Positions 1-7,200 of a stretch of DNA of 9,632 nucleotides are shown piece by piece. The DNA lies in assembly GCA_021812865.1 (NCBI GenBank), contig JAKAMP010000063.1, positions 1 to 9,632 on the forward strand. Direction: 5' to 3'. The position numbers and the translations under genes are program-made. This DNA comes from Bacteroidota bacterium. GTDB taxonomy: Bacteria; Bacteroidota; Bacteroidia; Bacteroidales; JAAYUG01. The notes below the pieces were generated by a model. The model searched no databases and had not been told where the DNA came from. It worked only from the letters and a program-made list of their open reading frames with translations. Positions within the stretch are counted from its first letter, which is position 1. Each line of letters opens with the position of its first letter.

Positions 1-1128
1 ATCCGAAGGACTTTCAGCGTCTTTGCCCTGCCCCTGATGGAAGCATTGCTCATTTTTTCCGTTTACCTACTCATCCTACCATACTGGGAACACCTTATTT
101 TAGGCGGCAATGCAGTTTATCCGCCGTTTTTTCTTTATCTCATTGTACCCTCGTATATCCTCATATGGCTGGTTTCAGTGTATTTTGCAGGAGGGTATGA
201 CAAACCCTCCAGGCCAATTAACATTCTCAGGGGCATCATTGCCGGAACCATTGTCATCCTGCTGATTTATGCTCTATTGCCAATAACCCTGAGATTTTCC
301 AGAGCATTGATCCTGATGGGGTCAGTGATCTCGGCCATTATCACAGTAGGCATGAGGTATATCCTCGCTCTGCTTTCGCCTTCCTCCAGGCTGCTCGATC
401 TTCAACATCCGAAAAAACTGCTGATTGCCGGCAGTGAAGAGGAATGTAAAAGAGTACATGCACTGGTATCTGGAACGGGCATCAATCACGAAGTAGCCGG
501 TTATGTTAGCAATGACGATACTGGAAAAAAAGAAAATTTCATAGGATCGGCTGATCATCTAAAAGAAATCGTAAGGGTGAATGGAATTGATGAAATTATT
601 TTCTGTTCCAGGGATATTTCCTCCCGCGATATTATCCAGCATATGCTTGCCCTCTCGGAAATGCGGGTTAATTTTAAGATCGCCCCCAGAGAGAGTATCT
701 CCATCATTGGCTCCAATTCAGTCAATGCCCCGGGAGAACTGTATGTGCTCGATTTCAGTCTTATTGCCCTGCCCTCAAATAAGCGCAACAAACGCTTGCT
801 GGATTTTGTACTTGCCCTTCTCTTACTTATTCTTTCTCCTATCCTTGTCTTTTTCTTCAGAAACCCTCTTGCTTTCCTTTCGAACATCAATGGTGTATTA
901 AACGGCCGGTACTCCTGGGTAGGGTATATTAACCTTGGCGAATCTCATGAAACAGAACTGCCGCCTATCAGGAAAGGAATACTGAATTCCTCGTCGGGAC
1001 TGGTTTTTCCCCTCAACCGTGAACAAATTGCCAGGTCAAACCTTTTATATGCCAGGGATTATAAAATCTCAAACGATGTACAGATCATCCTGAGATGTTT
1101 CAGGGAGCTGGACAGGAAACCGGAATGA
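1..1128 (+). CDS. Membrane sugar-transferase-like protein with degenerate catalytic domain (5' end outside window)
   Basis: The reading frame is open from base 1 through the Met codon at 37, so the gene very likely begins upstream. Numbering from Met37, four hydrophobic segments lie at about 1-22, 31-50, 63-82 and 89-113. A Rossmann-like domain follows at about 126-225 (IAGSEEEC near 130, then IDEIIFCSRD). A fifth hydrophobic segment at 254-274 is preceded by KR, and a short tail ends in LYARDYKISNDVQIIL. This is the order of polyprenyl-phosphate glycosylphosphotransferases (membrane bundle, CoA-binding-like domain, sugar-transferase domain). However, the C-terminal domain is collapsed: the catalytic stretch between the KR helix and VLNGRYSWVG (287-296) is missing, and the usual VGPRP is VGY. 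I recall Bacteroidota proteins of this type carrying an N-terminal GT2 glycosyltransferase domain, which would lie upstream here; that is inference. A role in envelope polysaccharide synthesis is likely, but sugar-phosphate transfer by this domain is doubtful. It ends in TGA, 22 bp before the E2 gene. Confidence 0.75.
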   Translation: MRRTFSVFALPLMEALLIFSVYLLILPYWEHLILGGNAVYPPFFLYLIVPSYILIWLVSVYFAGGYDKPSRPINILRGIIAGTIVILLIYALLPITLRFSRALILMGSVISAIITVGMRYILALLSPSSRLLDLQHPKKLLIAGSEEECKRVHALVSGTGINHEVAGYVSNDDTGKKENFIGSADHLKEIVRVNGIDEIIFCSRDISSRDIIQHMLALSEMRVNFKIAPRESISIIGSNSVNAPGELYVLDFSLIALPSNKRNKRLLDFVLALLLLILSPILVFFFRNPLAFLSNINGVLNGRYSWVGYINLGESHETELPPIRKGILNSSSGLVFPLNREQIARSNLLYARDYKISNDVQIILRCFRELDRKPE

Positions 1129-1150
1129 ATATTAACATATCCTCACGCAT

Positions 1151-2476
1151 ATGCCTCTGGTTGAAATTACCATACCCCTTATGGGCGAAGGCATTATCGA
1201 AGCGACTATCATTCGCTGGCTGGTACAGGAGGGCGAAAATGTGGAGCCCGATCAGCCGGTAGTGGAAATCGCCACCGACAAGGTTGACTCCGAAATCGCC
1301 TCACCTGCCCGGGGAGTGGTGAAAAGGATTATGAGAAAAGAAGGCGATATACCGAAAGTAGGTGAAGTGATCGCCCTGATATTCACCGGAGAAGATGAAT
1401 CCATAAAGACCGGAGAAGAATTTTCTGCCCTTTCCGTGCCGGCCGGAATTCCTTCCGGTGAAATGAACCCGGAACCGGAGGAGCCGCTCCCGGTATTTGC
1501 CTCCAAGGAAAAGAACTTACTAGTTATGGATGTTCCTCCGCGATTCGAACAACAGCTCACACCCTTCACCCGGAAAATAGCCAGGGATCTGCGTATTAGC
1601 AGGGAGGAACTGTATGCGATGGCTAAACAAATAGCGCCGGAGAGAATCACAAAGGAGCATCTGTATGCCTTCACCCGTCAGAGGGAACGTCCTGCGCCTG
1701 GCAATAACGCGCAGGAAACCTCGCACGAAAAGCCATTGATCAGCAAAGAACAGTTCTACAGCACCGGCAGCGTGGAAGTCCAGCCTCTGGGAAGAATGAG
1801 GAAGCTCATTGCCCAACATATGGTGTATTCAAGCCATACGGCGCCCCATGTCACCTCGTTCCATGAGGCCGACCTCACCGAACTTGTAAAATGGCGGGAT
1901 CAGGCAAAAGGCCTGTTCCTGGAGAAACACCAGTCGAGGCTCACTTTTACGCCCATATTCGTTCAGGTGATGGCACGCGCAATCCGTGAATTCCCGATGG
2001 TTAATGTATCTCTCGACGGAGACAACCTTGTGCTCAGGAAGGACATCAATATTGGTATTGCAACAGCCCTGCCCGATGGCAACCTGGTCGTTCCGGTAAT
2101 CAGAAATGCCGACCAGTCAAGTCTTGCAGGATTGGCCGCTGCTGTAAACGATCTCTCGGAAAGGGCGCGCACCGGCAGGCTGCTTCCACCTGAAATCAAA
2201 GGAGGAACCATTTCCCTCACCAACCTGGGTATGTTCGGAAGCCTTACCGGTACACCCATTATCAACCAGCCGGAATCGGCCATCCTTGCAGTAGGTTCAA
2301 TCCAGAAAAAACCGGCTGTGGTGATGAATAACCAGACGCCGGGAATCGGCATCAGGGATATGTGCATTCTTTCACTTTCCTACGATCATAGGGTAATCGA
2401 CGGCGCCTTAGGCGGATCATTCCTTGCCAGGGTCGCATCTTTGCTGGAAAATTTCGTCTCCCAGGCAGAAATCTGA
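1151..2476 (+). CDS. Dihydrolipoamide acyltransferase (E2) of a 2-oxo acid dehydrogenase complex
   Basis: This is the E2 core enzyme. It takes an acyl group from E1 onto a swinging lipoyl arm and passes it to CoA in the cytoplasm. An N-terminal lipoyl domain spans about 2-78, with the modified lysine at K44 in EIATDKVDSE. A low-complexity linker rich in Glu and Pro follows. A peripheral-subunit-binding domain lies at about 136-177, but its usual G-T-G-x-G-G-R loop is replaced by a non-glycine sequence ending in ERITKEH. The catalytic domain runs from about 208 to 435, with the active-site HxxxDG present (H413, D417, G418 in YDHRVIDG). A single lipoyl domain and 441 residues are normal for the family. 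The substrate (pyruvate, branched-chain or 2-oxoglutarate) cannot be fixed from sequence alone; the general look suits branched-chain or generic acyltransferases. The Met at 1151 is the sensible start because the lipoyl domain begins immediately. There is no Shine-Dalgarno sequence. It probably shares a transcript with the upstream sugar-transferase-like gene. E1 and E3 are absent from the window. Confidence 0.93.
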   Translation: MPLVEITIPLMGEGIIEATIIRWLVQEGENVEPDQPVVEIATDKVDSEIASPARGVVKRIMRKEGDIPKVGEVIALIFTGEDESIKTGEEFSALSVPAGIPSGEMNPEPEEPLPVFASKEKNLLVMDVPPRFEQQLTPFTRKIARDLRISREELYAMAKQIAPERITKEHLYAFTRQRERPAPGNNAQETSHEKPLISKEQFYSTGSVEVQPLGRMRKLIAQHMVYSSHTAPHVTSFHEADLTELVKWRDQAKGLFLEKHQSRLTFTPIFVQVMARAIREFPMVNVSLDGDNLVLRKDINIGIATALPDGNLVVPVIRNADQSSLAGLAAAVNDLSERARTGRLLPPEIKGGTISLTNLGMFGSLTGTPIINQPESAILAVGSIQKKPAVVMNNQTPGIGIRDMCILSLSYDHRVIDGALGGSFLARVASLLENFVSQAEI

Positions 2477-2492
2477 CATCGCATAGCATAAC

Positions 2493-2519
2493 TTTTGATT
2501 TTCGTAGTTAAAATCAGGG
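2493..2519 (+). terminator. Weak AT-rich hairpin after the E2 gene
   Basis: TGATTTT (2496-2502) pairs with AAAATCA (2510-2516) around a 7-base loop, and three T-G wobble pairs can extend the stem to 2493/2519. It starts 17 bp after the E2 stop codon. There is no U-tract directly after it (GCTTCGG follows), so it is a poor intrinsic terminator. It may only be an mRNA 3'-end structure. Confidence 0.25.
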
Positions 2520-2610
2520 CTTCGGACTAAATCTTTCTCGTTTATGTCAAAATTATCAATGTTTATAACCGTTTTGAAAGGCTTCACACCCGAATTACCC
2601 TAAATATTCA

Positions 2611-2618
2611 TAAATTTG
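2611..2618 (+). promoter_or_regulatory. Bacteroidota -7 promoter element TAAATTTG before the giant repeat protein
   Basis: TAAATTTG is an exact match to the TAnnTTTG -7 consensus used by the Bacteroidota primary sigma factor. No TTTG lies at the expected -33 spacing (the nearest, at 2573-2576, is too far upstream), so the assignment rests on one element. Transcription would start near 2624-2626, giving a leader of about 23 bases before the ATG at 2648. The element overlaps a GTG at 2618 that opens the same frame, which argues against that GTG as start codon. Confidence 0.5.
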
Positions 2619-2647
2619 TGTTTTGTCAAAAATCTATTATTCAGAAA

Positions 2648-5600
2648 ATGAGGAAATTATCCTTTTTTTCCGTATTTATTTTCCTTCTTGCCTCGGCCGT
2701 TTTTGCGCAGGAAGAGGATTACAAAACCATGTTCCTTGAGGCGGAATCCTACTTTCTGTTTGAAGAATACAAGGATGCCCTGCCCAATTACTTAAAGCTT
2801 CTGAAGGTATTTCCAGGTAACAGCAACCTGAAATACCGGATTGGCGTTTGTTACCTGAATGATCCGCTCCAAAAGCAGCTCAGCATTGGTTATCTTGAAG
2901 ATGCTGTTAAAAATATCACTACAAATTACAAGGAGAATAACTTCAAGGAAACTAAGGCGCCGTATGAGGCTCTTTTTTACCTTGGAAACGCATATCGCGT
3001 GAACAACCAGCTTGATAAAGCACTGAAAACATACGAAAAATTCAAGCAAAACCTGGATCCAAAAATATATGATCTTGACCTGGTAAACGAACAGATTGAA
3101 GCCTGCAAGAATGCCGGCAGGTACGAAAAAAATCCGGTGGATGTTATCTATACGAACATCGGAGAACCTATCAATACAAGATTCAACGACATCAATCCGG
3201 TGGTAAATTCTTCCGAGACCAGCATGGTGTACGTTCAACAACAGCAGTTCTACGATGCCGTGTTTTACAGTACCAAAGTGAACGGCCAATGGCAACCTCC
3301 TAGAAACATCATGTTTGAACTCGGATTTGATAAGGATATCTATCCCACCTCGCTGTCGGCTGATGGCGCCGAACTCTACCTTTATGGTGTTGACAATTTC
3401 CTCGGAACCATCTTTGTAAGCAACCTGGTCAACGGGCAATGGACAAAGGCGAGGAGACTTAACGATAATATCAATACAAAGTACTGGGAATCGCATGCTT
3501 CGATTTCTTACGATGGCAAATCGCTGTATTTCACCAGTAACCGGAAAGGAGGATTTGGCGGGCTCGATATTTATGTTTCTCACCGCGATGCAAAGGGCGA
3601 TTGGGGCCCACCGGTTAACCTCGGGGGAAATATCAATACCCGCTATAACGAGGAATCCCCGTTCATTACTGAAGACGGAAAAACCTTGTATTTCAGCTCA
3701 TACGGACACAACAGCATGGGAGGATATGATGTATTCTATTCCAACCTTCTTGAAAATGGTGAATGGTCTGTTCCGGTGAATGCAGGCTATCCCATCAATA
3801 CCCCGGATGACGATGAATTTTTTGTCCCTGTTCAGAACGGAGCTTTCGCTTATTTTTCACGCTACTTTGAAGGCCAGGGCCAGGGCAGAATGGATATTTA
3901 CCGTTACGAAATTTTTTCGGATACCCATCCACATAAATTCCTTATCAAGGGAGCCGTTTCCCTTAAAGGGACAGCTGAATCCAGCATAAAGAATACCCTT
4001 ATCAGCGTATATGACCGAAATAAGAAAGATACCATTCAAAGGGCGCTTACCGGTGAAAATGGCGCCTTCTCATTGAATCTCCCTGCAGGCGACTATGACA
4101 TTTCCTATTCCCTTAAAGGTTTTAAATTAAAAATCGATAACCTGACCGTTCCTAAAGGATATAAGGAAGGAACCCGTGATCTTTCGGCCACTTTGCAGGC
4201 CGTTGAGAAGACCGCGACCGAACCGGTGAAAGAAGCACCTGCAATTCCGGGGCTTCTTATACCCGAAAAATACCTTGAAGGTACAGCCGGTCAGACGGTG
4301 AACATCAAAATAAAGTTCAACCGGACGGGAACCTTATTCATCAATGCAAGGGCCGACAGTACACTTGTGAAATCCGAATCGATCAGCGTTAAGGAAGGCG
4401 ATCTCACATACCCATATAAGGTGGCTGAAGGAAAGAACATTATCGAGTTCAAACATATCGATAACAGTAACCATGAGAGCGTGGAATATGTTGTGATCAA
4501 CGGCGCACCGGGGAATGCGACTGAGAACAAGCTGCTTACAACAACACCGGCACTGAGTGGTTCCGACAATCCTTCCCTGCTCAGGGATGAACTGAAAAGC
4601 CTGGCAAGCGGCAACCTGAAAAAGATATTAAGCAATCTCGACCTGCAGAAGGCACATATCAGTACATCATCGGAGCTTATCCAGTACCTGCTTCTGCATG
4701 CCGATGAAGGCAAGTATTCACAGCAGGATGTAATCGATCTGCTTACCGTAAAAGCTTCCCATCTATCCCTTCAGGAACTGGTAGGCCAGTTGGCAATGTA
4801 TGCAGACGGGAACCTGAAAAACACCCTGATGACGCTCGACCTGAAGAAGGAAGGGATTACCACCGAGTCACAACTGATCGATTACCTCATGGAATCCACG
4901 GCAAGGTACGGCTACACCAGGCAGGATGTGTACAATATGCTTTCCAGGGCAGCGGCTAACGGAAGTCCCGACGCAAAATATCTGCTCCGCAACCTGCTTC
5001 AATATGCCAGCCCGGGGTTGAAGAAATTCCTTCTCAACCTGAACCTCGATTCCTTAAAGATAAGAGATGCCGGACAACTGGTGGAATATCTGCTCACAAA
5101 TGCCGGGAAATCGGGCTATTCACAGGAAGATGTGATCAGGCCACTACTCGACATGGTGTCGTCCATGCCTGTAGACCAGTTCAGAAAGAAGATGGCTGAA
5201 TACTCAAACGGCAACCTCAGGGCGATACTCGAAAGCCTCAATCTCGGCAAGGAAAACATTCGCTCGGTGTCAGAACTGATCCAATGGCTGCTGAAACAGG
5301 CCCCCTTACATGGGTATTCCCAGAATAACGTGATCGATGCACTTATCAAGATGGCCCTCGCCAGCGCTGACAATGTTTCCGGACTGCTCAAGGCCATGCA
5401 GGAGAACTGTTCGCCAAACCTGAAGAAAATGCTTCTCCGTATCAACCCGGCAGAACTTCAGCTTACCTCAAACAACGATCTTGTGGATTACCTTACTAAT
5501 AAAGCCCAGGGAAACGGCTACCAGGTAGAAGACGTTCTCCGGGCCCTTGAATCCATCGCCTATAATGGCAACGCCACTGACGCTCAATACAGCCTGTTGA

Positions 5601-7102
5601 GGCTTTCAGATTCTGAACTTAGAAATATCCTCCTGAAAGTCGATCCCAAAAGAGCCAATATAGAAGATATCCCAGGACTGATGACTTTCTTACAGAAAGA
5701 CCTTTCCTCCCAGAAAGTCCCCGATTCCGTATACGGCAAACTGGTTGACCGTTTTCTGTCCTACAATGAATTGCAGTATGTTCTCGAGAGGCTCAGGAAG
5801 ATGGCACAGGAAAACCTGAAATCGACCCTCGAAGGTGTGAATCCGTACCAGGAGAAACTGTCAAGCCTGACCGGTCTGGTGAACTATCTCATCCGGAAAT
5901 CGGCATCTTCAGGGTACACTCCCAAAGATATCTTCGCCTTGCTCGAAAAATATAGGGAAAGCCTTATCCTTGACAAGTTCATCAAGGATGCCATACCTGC
6001 AGTTTCCGATTCGCTTATTTCAGCCGTTGCTGGTTTCGATCCATACGCCTACCAGGTATACAGCAGGGATTCCTTCCTCATTTACCTGTTGAATGCTTCA
6101 TCCGGCTATGGTTATCCAGTGGACAGTGTCCATGCCCTCATCCTTCAAATGCCGGGATATACAGAACTTCCTGCTGGCCTGCTTTTCACCTATCTGGAAC
6201 AGACTAAGATCAAGGATAAGATTAGTGGTCTGAATTTGGGAAACAGCAATTATCCGTCAGGTAAAGACCTCGTACAGTTCCTTCTTTCCAAGCGGAAGCT
6301 GTCACCTGAAAATCTGGCCGTAGCCATTAGCGATGCCGAAAACCTAATGGAAATGAACAACTATCTTTCATGGTTACAGGAGCGTGGCCAGGCAGGAATC
6401 AAATCCTTGTTCAGCAATTTCCAGCCCTCATTACACAAGCTAACTTCTGCCGAAAGTCTTTCGGACTATATTCTATCCCTGGGAGACTCAGGCCGGATAG
6501 ACATGAATGAGGCCAGCTTGCTTCTGGCTACGATGATCGACCGTATGAAGGCAAGAAGCTATATGCAGAACTTATCTGAAAACTCGAGTAATGACTTTGG
6601 AGCGCTTCTCGAGAGTCTGATGCGCGAAAATGCTTTCCCCGATTCCCTGGAAGCTTTGATGCCTTACCTACTGAACCATTCGAAGTTGCATGGATACAGT
6701 AGCGGTATCGTTTATAACCTCGTCATTAAACAGATGGCGGATATGGAACTTGACAGGTTCATGGAAAGAATGACCGCCTTCTCCCATGGAGCCCTCAGGG
6801 AAGCCTTATTCACCATGGATATCCGGAAGTTGAAACTGAATTCTCCTGCAGAAATAATATCCTATCTTGAAGAGATGGCATCCGGTAAAACCTTTAGCCT
6901 GGGAGATATTAAGGAAGCCCTTACAAAAACAGCTGGAAGTATGGTGAACAATGCATTGCAGCGAATGGCATACATGGAGAACCTCAAAAGTAAAAATTGG
7001 TTTGTCCAAAATATTCCTGCAACGGTTGCACTGGGGCTGCTCTTCCTTGTATTGATTGCTCTGCTTTACAGGCTTAGCAGGCCTGCCAGGAAAAAGGATT
7101 AA
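2648..7102 (+). CDS. Giant secreted protein: TPR, PD40 propeller, CRD, Ig-like domain, 12 helical repeats, C-terminal TM anchor
   Basis: The product has 1484 residues from the ATG at 2648. This start places a clean signal peptide at residues 1-20, with likely cleavage after VFA before QEED. TPR-like helices fill about 22-155. A PD40 (WD40-like) propeller covers about 170-425, with signature stretches GGFGGLDIY (301-309) and SMGGYDVF (356-363). A carboxypeptidase-regulatory-like beta domain spans 431-517 and an Ig-like beta domain about 540-620. Twelve tandem ~66-residue helical repeats occupy 641-1432. A hydrophobic helix at about 1456-1475 is followed by the basic tail RLSRPARKKD. The first ~520 residues are paralogous to the protein at 7201-9204. 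The OmpA peptidoglycan-binding domain expected after the CRD in PorE-type proteins is absent, replaced by the Ig-like domain, repeats and membrane anchor. The most direct topology is a bulk periplasmic protein anchored in the inner membrane at its C-terminus. A structural or scaffolding envelope role is inferred; I do not recognise the full-length family. It follows the E2 gene after 171 bp and has its own promoter-like element. Confidence 0.88.
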   Translation: MRKLSFFSVFIFLLASAVFAQEEDYKTMFLEAESYFLFEEYKDALPNYLKLLKVFPGNSNLKYRIGVCYLNDPLQKQLSIGYLEDAVKNITTNYKENNFKETKAPYEALFYLGNAYRVNNQLDKALKTYEKFKQNLDPKIYDLDLVNEQIEACKNAGRYEKNPVDVIYTNIGEPINTRFNDINPVVNSSETSMVYVQQQQFYDAVFYSTKVNGQWQPPRNIMFELGFDKDIYPTSLSADGAELYLYGVDNFLGTIFVSNLVNGQWTKARRLNDNINTKYWESHASISYDGKSLYFTSNRKGGFGGLDIYVSHRDAKGDWGPPVNLGGNINTRYNEESPFITEDGKTLYFSSYGHNSMGGYDVFYSNLLENGEWSVPVNAGYPINTPDDDEFFVPVQNGAFAYFSRYFEGQGQGRMDIYRYEIFSDTHPHKFLIKGAVSLKGTAESSIKNTLISVYDRNKKDTIQRALTGENGAFSLNLPAGDYDISYSLKGFKLKIDNLTVPKGYKEGTRDLSATLQAVEKTATEPVKEAPAIPGLLIPEKYLEGTAGQTVNIKIKFNRTGTLFINARADSTLVKSESISVKEGDLTYPYKVAEGKNIIEFKHIDNSNHESVEYVVINGAPGNATENKLLTTTPALSGSDNPSLLRDELKSLASGNLKKILSNLDLQKAHISTSSELIQYLLLHADEGKYSQQDVIDLLTVKASHLSLQELVGQLAMYADGNLKNTLMTLDLKKEGITTESQLIDYLMESTARYGYTRQDVYNMLSRAAANGSPDAKYLLRNLLQYASPGLKKFLLNLNLDSLKIRDAGQLVEYLLTNAGKSGYSQEDVIRPLLDMVSSMPVDQFRKKMAEYSNGNLRAILESLNLGKENIRSVSELIQWLLKQAPLHGYSQNNVIDALIKMALASADNVSGLLKAMQENCSPNLKKMLLRINPAELQLTSNNDLVDYLTNKAQGNGYQVEDVLRALESIAYNGNATDAQYSLLRLSDSELRNILLKVDPKRANIEDIPGLMTFLQKDLSSQKVPDSVYGKLVDRFLSYNELQYVLERLRKMAQENLKSTLEGVNPYQEKLSSLTGLVNYLIRKSASSGYTPKDIFALLEKYRESLILDKFIKDAIPAVSDSLISAVAGFDPYAYQVYSRDSFLIYLLNASSGYGYPVDSVHALILQMPGYTELPAGLLFTYLEQTKIKDKISGLNLGNSNYPSGKDLVQFLLSKRKLSPENLAVAISDAENLMEMNNYLSWLQERGQAGIKSLFSNFQPSLHKLTSAESLSDYILSLGDSGRIDMNEASLLLATMIDRMKARSYMQNLSENSSNDFGALLESLMRENAFPDSLEALMPYLLNHSKLHGYSSGIVYNLVIKQMADMELDRFMERMTAFSHGALREALFTMDIRKLKLNSPAEIISYLEEMASGKTFSLGDIKEALTKTAGSMVNNALQRMAYMENLKSKNWFVQNIPATVALGLLFLVLIALLYRLSRPARKKD
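4568..6943 (+). repeat. Twelve tandem ~66-residue protein repeats coded in the giant gene
   Basis: A motif of the form GNLKxxL-x-LDL, then a Ser/Thr-led ELIxYLL helix, then GYSxxDVIxxL recurs twelve times. The anchor leucine after GN (or its equivalent) falls at residues 657, 723, 791, 857, 925, 991, 1057, 1123, 1188, 1251, 1317 and 1383. Spacings are 66, 68, 66, 68, 66, 66, 66, 65, 63, 66 and 66. Approximate unit starts in DNA are 4568, 4766, 4970, 5168, 5372, 5570, 5768, 5966, 6161, 6350, 6548 and 6746. A Gly-Tyr pair is kept in units 2, 3, 4, 5, 7, 8 and 11. Units 1-5 resemble each other most and units 8-11 are more diverged. The units look wholly alpha-helical with amphipathic heptad-like leucines, suggesting a superhelical solenoid. 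They are not TPR, HEAT or Sel1 by eye. The DNA copies have diverged, so this is an old expansion. Confidence 0.85.
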
Positions 7103-7143
7103 ATGTCCCCTGTTAAGAAGTTTATAAAAACCAGAAAATACGG

Positions 7144-7179
7144 AATGCCTTTTTCGATTAATTTTACGGAAAAGGCATT
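7144..7179 (+). terminator. Strong 13-bp hairpin between the giant gene and the OmpA gene
   Basis: AATGCCTTTTTCG (7144-7156) pairs with CGGAAAAGGCATT (7167-7179) over 13 positions with one T-G wobble, around the loop ATTAATTTTA. It lies 41 bp after the stop at 7102 and ends 21 bp before the ATG at 7201. Only TTTCT-like sequence follows the stem, so termination would be partial at best. No TAnnTTTG element is visible in the 98-bp gap, which favours read-through into the OmpA gene. The hairpin could act as an attenuator, an mRNA-processing site or a 3'-end stabiliser that sets the ratio of the two products. Confidence 0.5.
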
Positions 7180-7200
7180 TCTAATTCATACCCTTTCCCT

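Noticed and set aside
1125..1150. ATG at 1125 overlapping the TGA stop of the first gene (ATGA), suggesting a coupled start for E2.
   Set aside because: It is out of frame with the lipoyl domain; the in-frame Met at 1151 directly begins the domain.
2618..2647. GTG at 2618 as the start of the giant gene.
   Set aside because: It overlaps the TAAATTTG promoter element and would put ten residues before an otherwise clean signal peptide.
2792..3583. A 263-codon open frame on the minus strand.
   Set aside because: It lies wholly opposite the TPR/propeller coding region, its product shows no recognisable domain, and the + strand gene is clearly real.
4568..6943. The periodic region considered as DNA tandem repeats or a CRISPR-like array.
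   Set aside because: The period is conserved only at protein level; nucleotide copies are diverged and all units stay in one open frame.
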